Of a stretch of 64,000 nt of DNA, positions 59,182 through 64,000 are shown one piece after another. The first letter of the stretch is position 1, and each line of letters starts with the position of its first letter. The notes below the pieces were generated by a model, which did no database searches, was not told where the DNA came from, and worked only from the letters and a program-made list of their open reading frames with translations. Source of the stretch: Melioribacteraceae bacterium (GTDB lineage: Bacteria > Bacteroidota > Ignavibacteria > Ignavibacteriales > Melioribacteraceae); the NCBI GenBank assembly GCA_015493615.1, contig WGCV01000041.1, forward strand, positions 124,001 to 188,000, in the 5' to 3' direction. Made by a program: the position numbers and the translations under genes.

Positions 59182-60318
59182 TTATTCCGATAGTCCCGGT
59201 TCTTTTACAAACCCGATAATCCTTTTCGTTTCAAATGCGGCGCTAACGTTATGAGTTCGTATTATTGAAGCGCCGTTCATTATAGAAAGCGTTTCCGCGA
59301 CTGTTGTTGCGTTGTCCCGTTTGTCAAAGTCAAGCGACAATGAATTCCCTAAAAACGATTTACGGGAAACGCCCATTAAAATCGGAAGTCCGAAACTCTT
59401 AAATTCCTCGAGCCGGGAAATAATTTCATAATTATCCCTTACTCTTTTCCCAAATCCGACGCCGGGATCAATAATGATATTGTTAATTCCGATTGAGTGC
59501 AAGCGGGCAATTTTATCGGCAAGGAATTGATGGATTTCAGCGATCGGTTCGTTATAAAAAGGGCGTCGCTGCATGGTTTCGGGCGTGCCTTTTATGTGCA
59601 TCAAAACGTAAGGCGCGTCGTATCTTCGTACAACCTCAAGAATTTTCTCGTCAAAACCAAAGGAACTGATGTCGTTTACAATATCGGCTCCGGCTTTCAA
59701 CGCCTCTTCGGCCACAACCGCTTTTGTCGTATCAATGGAAATTAAAACGTTTTTCTCCATTCTCGCAATTTTACGGATAACCGGAATAACTCTTTCCAGT
59801 TCTTCTTCCGCTGAGACGGGTTTCGCGCCGGGACGGGAAGACTCGCCGCCGACGTCGATAATATCCGCGCCGCAATTAATCATTTCTATCGCATGTTCCA
59901 AAGCTTTTTCACGGTCGAAAAACTCGCCTCCGTCGGAAAAAGAATCGGGAGTAACATTCAAAATTCCCATAACCAGCGGAGAAAAAGATGAGAACTTTTT
60001 CCCCTTAATCTCAAAAATATAATTATCATAATTGATGTAGTTGGATAAAACCGCCTCGGCGTATTTTCCGACTTCGGGGTATTCGCTCGCCATAGAATAG
60101 ACGCATTCTTCAATATCGTTAATTTTACCGAAGACAATAAAATCATCCTCGTCCTGAAAAATAAACTCTCGAATCAGAGGGGAGAAAAATGAAATACCGC
60201 TTCCCGAAACATACAGACCGAAAAACCCTTTTCTGTTTTCGGGCGGATTTATCCCGAACTTTCCGGAATAATATTCGGCTGCTGAACTATTTTCAAAATT
60301 AATTATTTGAATATTCAT
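59182..60318 (-). CDS. folP: Dihydropteroate synthase with N-terminal extension
   Basis: 378 residues. The catalytic TIM barrel starts near residue 115 with PLVMGILNVTPDSFSDGGEFF. DVGGESSRPGAKPVSAEEELERVIPV, GADIVNDISSF, APYVLMHIKGTPETMQ, NNIIIDPGVGFGKRVRDNYEII and a C-terminal IIRTHNVSAAFETK follow. It joins pABA to the pterin from FolK. The first ~110 residues have no FolP counterpart in E. coli (typical FolP is ~280 residues). Lies 6 bases after the PASTA gene and 1 base before cdaA. Confidence 0.95.
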   Translation of the reverse strand: MNIQIINFENSSAAEYYSGKFGINPPENRKGFFGLYVSGSGISFFSPLIREFIFQDEDDFIVFGKINDIEECVYSMASEYPEVGKYAEAVLSNYINYDNYIFEIKGKKFSSFSPLVMGILNVTPDSFSDGGEFFDREKALEHAIEMINCGADIIDVGGESSRPGAKPVSAEEELERVIPVIRKIARMEKNVLISIDTTKAVVAEEALKAGADIVNDISSFGFDEKILEVVRRYDAPYVLMHIKGTPETMQRRPFYNEPIAEIHQFLADKIARLHSIGINNIIIDPGVGFGKRVRDNYEIISRLEEFKSFGLPILMGVSRKSFLGNSLSLDFDKRDNATTVAETLSIMNGASIIRTHNVSAAFETKRIIGFVKEPGLSE

Positions 60319-60324
60319 CTCAAT

Positions 60325-61047
60325 CTATTTAGTTACGACAATATCAACTTTTTCGCCGACATTAATTAAAGCGTCTTCGCTCGGCATTTGATCAATTACC
60401 GTGTTCGGCAAAAGATTATGCGAACGCTGATAAATAATTTTACCGACGCTTAAATTGTTTCTTCTTAAGATTCTTTTTGCTTCCTTAACGGTTTTGGCAA
60501 TTAACGAAGGAACGCGCACCATTCCCCGGCGCGGACCGATACTGATTTCAATATCTATTTCAGTCCCTTTGGGAACGTTTTCCCCCGGAGCGACGCTCTG
60601 AGAAATTACCGTGTTATTCGGAAATTCCGAACGCGATTCCTTAATTTCCCCGATTACGAAACCGAGCCGCTTCAGCGTTACTTTAGCGTCGCGAATTGTT
60701 TTCCCGATTACTTTAGGAGCCTGAACAAGCGGTTCGCCGCCGCAAACCCAGTAATAGACGTGCCTTCCTTCTTTTACGAGAGCGTTCGGCTCGGGTTTCT
60801 GAAACAATATTCTGTCTTTCGGCACATTCGAATCATATTTAATTCCTTGTTTTACAGGAATAAGTTTTTTGCTTGTTAATAAATTTATAGCTTCGGTTCG
60901 CGGCAATCCCACGATAGCGGGAACTTTAACTTCCGGAACGTTTACGTAGTCGGGAAGGATATAATAATTTAACGCCGCTACGATTGCAACGGCAATCAAA
61001 ACTAAAATGGAAAACCAAACGGTAAGTTTCTTTAGAATTTTTTTCAT
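60325..61047 (-). CDS. Membrane-anchored three-PASTA-domain protein
   Basis: 240 residues: a short N-terminal cytoplasmic part, one TM (VWFSILVLIAVAIVAALNYYI), then three PASTA domains of ~65 residues each. Each has the P-x-hydrophobic-x-G...A...L pattern (VKVPAIVGLPRTEAINLL, APKVIGKTIRDAKVTLKRLG, VRVPSLIAKTVKEAKRILRR). PASTA domains bind muropeptides or act as spacers, usually outside PknB-type kinases or PBPs; here they are stand-alone. Likely periplasmic envelope protein. Confidence 0.93.
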   Translation of the reverse strand: MKKILKKLTVWFSILVLIAVAIVAALNYYILPDYVNVPEVKVPAIVGLPRTEAINLLTSKKLIPVKQGIKYDSNVPKDRILFQKPEPNALVKEGRHVYYWVCGGEPLVQAPKVIGKTIRDAKVTLKRLGFVIGEIKESRSEFPNNTVISQSVAPGENVPKGTEIDIEISIGPRRGMVRVPSLIAKTVKEAKRILRRNNLSVGKIIYQRSHNLLPNTVIDQMPSEDALINVGEKVDIVVTK

Positions 61048-61169
61048 CTTATAAATATATTGAAACTGCTTTTTTTTGACAACTTGTATTTTAATTAATT
61101 ATCTAATTTTTTTTTATCTTTACAACTTAATTTAGATTAATATTCATTTCAAAAACTCGGAGTTAATTT

Positions 61170-62678
61170 ATGTTCAAAGATCATCCCAAAGGACTTCCCG
61201 TTTTATTCTTGACCGAAATGTGGGAACGTTTCGGCTTCTACACAATGTTATCGATATTCGTCCTTTATCTCGGAGAAAATTTTCATTGGGATACGGCGCA
61301 GGTTACAAATGTTTACGGCATATTTCTCGCCGCGGTTTATTTCACGCCGATAGTCGGCGGGTGGATTGCCGATAATTATCTCGGATACAGCAAAACAATT
61401 ATTTCCGGCGCAGTCGTTTTAGCGATCGGATATTTTTTAATGGCGGTGCCGACTAAAAGTCCGACCCTTCTTTTTGTCGCTTTGGGCATTGTGGCAATCG
61501 GCAACGGTTTGTTCAAAGCCAATATTTCCGTGTTGGTGGGGAATTTATACTCGCACAAAAACGGTTCGCTTAAAGACGCCGGATTTAATATTTTTTATAT
61601 GGGAATCAATATCGGAGCGTTTTACGCCCCTCAAGCCGCCAAAGGCATTAAAGATTTTTTAATGACGCATTACAATCTTACTCTTTCCGAAGGATACAAT
61701 GCGGCGTTCGGTTTAGCCGGAATCGGGATGTTGTTTTCGATACTCATATTTTTCGGTTTCAGAAAATATTACAAGGAAGCCGATTACACTTCAAAACATG
61801 CGCCTAATTCGGATAAAGATATTCAACTGACTCCGAAACAGGAAAAGGAGCGGGTAATAGCTTTGTTCACTGTTTTTGCGATTGTAATCTTTTTCTGGAT
61901 GTCGTTTATGCAGAACGGAGCGGCTCTTACACTTTTTGCAAAAAATTACACTAAGAGCATTGTTGATAATGTTACTTACGTTCTTTTCGATATTGTGGGA
62001 CTGCACGCAATCTTATTTATTCTTCTCGGCGGCGGAGTTTTCTTAAGCAAAAAAAGTTCAAAAAGAACAAAACTTATCTCAGCGGGATTTTTTATTACCG
62101 GCGTTGTTTTATTGATTTATAAAATTCACAGTTTCCCGGCTGAAAATCCAATCGCTCCGGAGCAGTTCCAATCTTTTAATCCGATGTTTATTGTTCTGTT
62201 AACTCCGATTATCGTAGGTTTATTCGGATATCTGAACAGGCGGGGAAAGGAGCCGTCCTCTCCCGCAAAAATCGGCATCGGGATGGTGATTTCGGCGGTT
62301 GCTTTTGTAATTATGGTTGTCGCTTCATACGGTCTGACTTCGGTTCACAGCTTGCACGGCGGCGTTTCTCCCGTTACTGTATCGCCGTTCTGGTTAATTT
62401 CCACTTATTTTACGCTGACAATTTCCGAGCTGTTCTTAAGCCCGATGGGATTGTCCTTTGTCTCTAAAGTAGCTCCGCCAAAAATGAAAGGTTTGATGAT
62501 GGGCGGCTGGTTTGCTTCAACGGCAATCGGTAATTATCTTTCAGGATTTATCGGCAGATTCTATCAGAACTGGGAATTGTGGCAATTCTTTTTATTCCTT
62601 GTTGTAACTTCATTGATATCAGCGGGATTAATTTTAATTTTCTTAAAAAGATTGAAACGAGCTACAGCCGATTCGTAA
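61170..62678 (+). CDS. POT/PTR-family proton-dependent peptide transporter
   Basis: A 502-residue membrane protein with ~14 segments. The N-terminal TEMWERFGFYTMLSIFVLYL is the conserved ExxERFxxY motif. IVGGWIADNYLGYSKTIISGAVV and INIGAFYAPQAAKG are typical. It imports di-/tripeptides with protons. GGAG precedes the ATG. It is not obviously tied to the solute-binding lipoprotein elsewhere in the window. Confidence 0.95.
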   Translation: MFKDHPKGLPVLFLTEMWERFGFYTMLSIFVLYLGENFHWDTAQVTNVYGIFLAAVYFTPIVGGWIADNYLGYSKTIISGAVVLAIGYFLMAVPTKSPTLLFVALGIVAIGNGLFKANISVLVGNLYSHKNGSLKDAGFNIFYMGINIGAFYAPQAAKGIKDFLMTHYNLTLSEGYNAAFGLAGIGMLFSILIFFGFRKYYKEADYTSKHAPNSDKDIQLTPKQEKERVIALFTVFAIVIFFWMSFMQNGAALTLFAKNYTKSIVDNVTYVLFDIVGLHAILFILLGGGVFLSKKSSKRTKLISAGFFITGVVLLIYKIHSFPAENPIAPEQFQSFNPMFIVLLTPIIVGLFGYLNRRGKEPSSPAKIGIGMVISAVAFVIMVVASYGLTSVHSLHGGVSPVTVSPFWLISTYFTLTISELFLSPMGLSFVSKVAPPKMKGLMMGGWFASTAIGNYLSGFIGRFYQNWELWQFFLFLVVTSLISAGLILIFLKRLKRATADS

Positions 62679-62690
62679 AAGTTTTTTTAA

Positions 62691-62727
62691 CCGCCGCTTA
62701 TCTGTAAAATAAGCGGCGGAAATTTTT
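62691..62727 (+). terminator. Rho-independent terminator after the peptide transporter
   Basis: CCGCCGCTTAT (62691-62701) pairs with ATAAGCGGCGG (62709-62719) across a 7-base loop and is followed by AAATTTTT. Confidence 0.9.
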
Positions 62728-62749
62728 CAACAACTATTTCGGGCGTTTT

Positions 62750-63997
62750 ATGAAACAGATTTGCATTTACGAAGATGAAAAAGTCAGTAATTTTAATCCG
62801 CTGGTTTACCTGCGTCCGGTTTACGAACTACGTTGCGGTATTTTTACGTTAAGAGAAAAAATCGAAAAGCGGATTAACGGAATTAAACCTTTACTGCATA
62901 CACGCAAATTTATGGAAGATTTTGTGAAGGAAGAAAATCCCGATTATTCCGTTAATAATTTTGAATCGGATAAAATATTGTTCCTAAACGGCAGAGTGAT
63001 TTTCTCCGACAAGTTTTACGCCGGAATAGAAAACATCACCGGAGAGCAAATATTTTTGATTAACGGAAACATTGCGGCGGCATATCTTTCCGAAAAACAT
63101 TTCGGAGAAATTGTAAAGTCGAATCATGCGCTTGATTTTAGCGAACTCCTCCCAAAACTTCCTTCCGTTGAGATTGAAGGGAAAATCTTTGAATATCCTT
63201 GGGAACTTGTTTACGCAAACGGAGAAGAAATCGTAAGTGATTACAATCAATTCTTCAATCAGAACGATTCGGTGGAAATCGAAAAATTTACCGGAGTTTT
63301 TCGCGCAGGCAAAAACAATATTTACATCGGGAAAAATTGCAATATAATGCCGACTGTGGTTCTCGATGCTTCTCACGGTCCGATAATTATTGACGATGAA
63401 GCGGAGATAATGCCTCAGTCAACAATTTCCGGCCCGGCGTATATCGGGGAGAAAAGTAAAATTAAAGTAGGCGCTAAAATTTATCATGACACGACAATCG
63501 GGGAGGTCTGTAAAGTCGGCGGCGAGGTTGAAAATTCAATTGTTCATTCCTATTCGAATAAACAGCACGATGGTTTTCTCGGGCATTCCTATCTCGGACA
63601 GTGGGTAAATCTCGGCGCGGGCACAAACAACAGCGACTTAAAAAATAATTACGGCGAAATAACCGTAAAGGTTAATCGGCGTCCCGTTAAAACCGGATTA
63701 CAGTTTGTGGGATTAATCATGGGCGACCACAGTAAGTCCGCAATCGGAACGCAGTTCAACACCGGAACTGTTGTAGGGGTTTTATCAAATATTTTCGGAC
63801 AAGGTTTTCCTCCGAGATATGTTCCTTCATTTTCGTGGGGCGGAGCGGAATTCTTAAAAGAGTATAAATTGGAAAAATCTTTGGAAGTCGCCGGCTTGGT
63901 TATGCAAAGACGAAAGCATGAACTTACTCCCGCATTGAAACAATTATTTGAGGATATTTTCAGATTAACCGAAAACGAAAGGACTTCGTTTAAATAA
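62750..63997 (+). CDS. Putative sugar nucleotidyltransferase with hexapeptide-repeat C-terminus (GlmU-like)
   Basis: A 415-residue protein. The N-terminal half (ICIYEDEKVSNFNPLVYLRPVYELRCGIFTLREKI) resembles the divergent nucleotidyltransferase family found in Bacteroidota. The C-terminal half is a left-handed beta-helix of hexapeptide repeats (IIIDDEAEIMPQSTISGPAY, IKVGAKIYHDTTIGEVCKVG) with an acetyltransferase-like LGQWVNLGAGTNNSDLKNN. Likely binds nucleotide-sugar; the classic GlmU GxGTRM loop is not visible, so activity is uncertain. The stop TAA is at 63995-63997, 3 bases before the window end. Confidence 0.85.
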   Translation: MKQICIYEDEKVSNFNPLVYLRPVYELRCGIFTLREKIEKRINGIKPLLHTRKFMEDFVKEENPDYSVNNFESDKILFLNGRVIFSDKFYAGIENITGEQIFLINGNIAAAYLSEKHFGEIVKSNHALDFSELLPKLPSVEIEGKIFEYPWELVYANGEEIVSDYNQFFNQNDSVEIEKFTGVFRAGKNNIYIGKNCNIMPTVVLDASHGPIIIDDEAEIMPQSTISGPAYIGEKSKIKVGAKIYHDTTIGEVCKVGGEVENSIVHSYSNKQHDGFLGHSYLGQWVNLGAGTNNSDLKNNYGEITVKVNRRPVKTGLQFVGLIMGDHSKSAIGTQFNTGTVVGVLSNIFGQGFPPRYVPSFSWGGAEFLKEYKLEKSLEVAGLVMQRRKHELTPALKQLFEDIFRLTENERTSFK

Positions 63998-64000
63998 TTT

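Overview
The window looks like a chromosomal segment of an AT-leaning member of the Bacteroidota/Chlorobi lineage, most likely an Ignavibacteria-type organism. The evidence is a type IX secretion sorting tail with the NYPNPFNP signature (21317-22426), a bacillithiol synthase BshC, a KorAB-type 2-oxoacid:ferredoxin oxidoreductase, the parA-parB-DUF5683 and folP-cdaA neighbourhoods, a DUF4834-like small membrane protein, and a direct glutaminyl-tRNA synthetase beside gltX. The taxon is inferred from gene content only.

Layout. 1-6.8 kb (minus strand): a pair of M16 peptidases, rsmE, a BamA-like outer-membrane protein, a CoA-binding protein and gcvP. 7.0-13.8 kb (minus): a compact run that may be one transcript. 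It holds a possible 30-codon peptide gene, a PqqD-like protein, a CarB-like ATP-grasp ligase, a fold-type III PLP decarboxylase, a urea-transporter/M23-peptidase fusion, a TPR protein and an outer-membrane barrel. I do not recognise this assembly as a described pathway, and it is the best candidate here for something new. 13.8-15.5 kb: a FapA/DUF342 protein.

15.9-23.8 kb (plus): a solute-binding lipoprotein, a membrane histidine kinase and a sigma-54 activator in overlapping order. They are followed by a near-consensus -24/-12 promoter, a degenerate receiver, a sorted secreted protein, a lipoprotein, and an outer-membrane-type gene broken by one in-frame TGA. This reads as a sensing circuit with its likely target operon attached. 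23.9-27.3 kb (minus): tRNA-Leu(CAA), glnS and gltX. 27.4-36.3 kb (plus): a NifX-like protein, MFS and ABC transporters, folB-folK-deoxynucleoside kinase, a family 9 glycosyltransferase, a dCMP deaminase and nadE. 36.6-42.9 kb (plus): a DsbD-like protein, korAB and an NrnA-type DHH phosphoesterase.

43.1-50.3 kb is mixed: bshC, a metallophosphatase, zinc-ribbon/HEAT and unknown proteins, sthA, an SDR and a secreted EEP-family nuclease. 50.4-53.9 kb (plus): polA and a DUF559 endonuclease-like gene bracketed by palindromic repeats. 54.1-61.0 kb (minus): Yip1-like, DUF5683, parB, parA, an MBL hydrolase, GT2, cdaA, folP and a PASTA protein. 61.2-64.0 kb (plus): a POT peptide transporter and a sugar-nucleotidyltransferase-like protein.

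Two families of non-coding repeats occupy most of the longer gaps. One is a MITE-like element of roughly 145-230 bp with inverted ends (five copies and two decayed ends). The other is a GC-rich palindromic family with CCCCGTCTTC ends (four units). No CRISPR array, rRNA, insertion-sequence transposase or prophage was seen.
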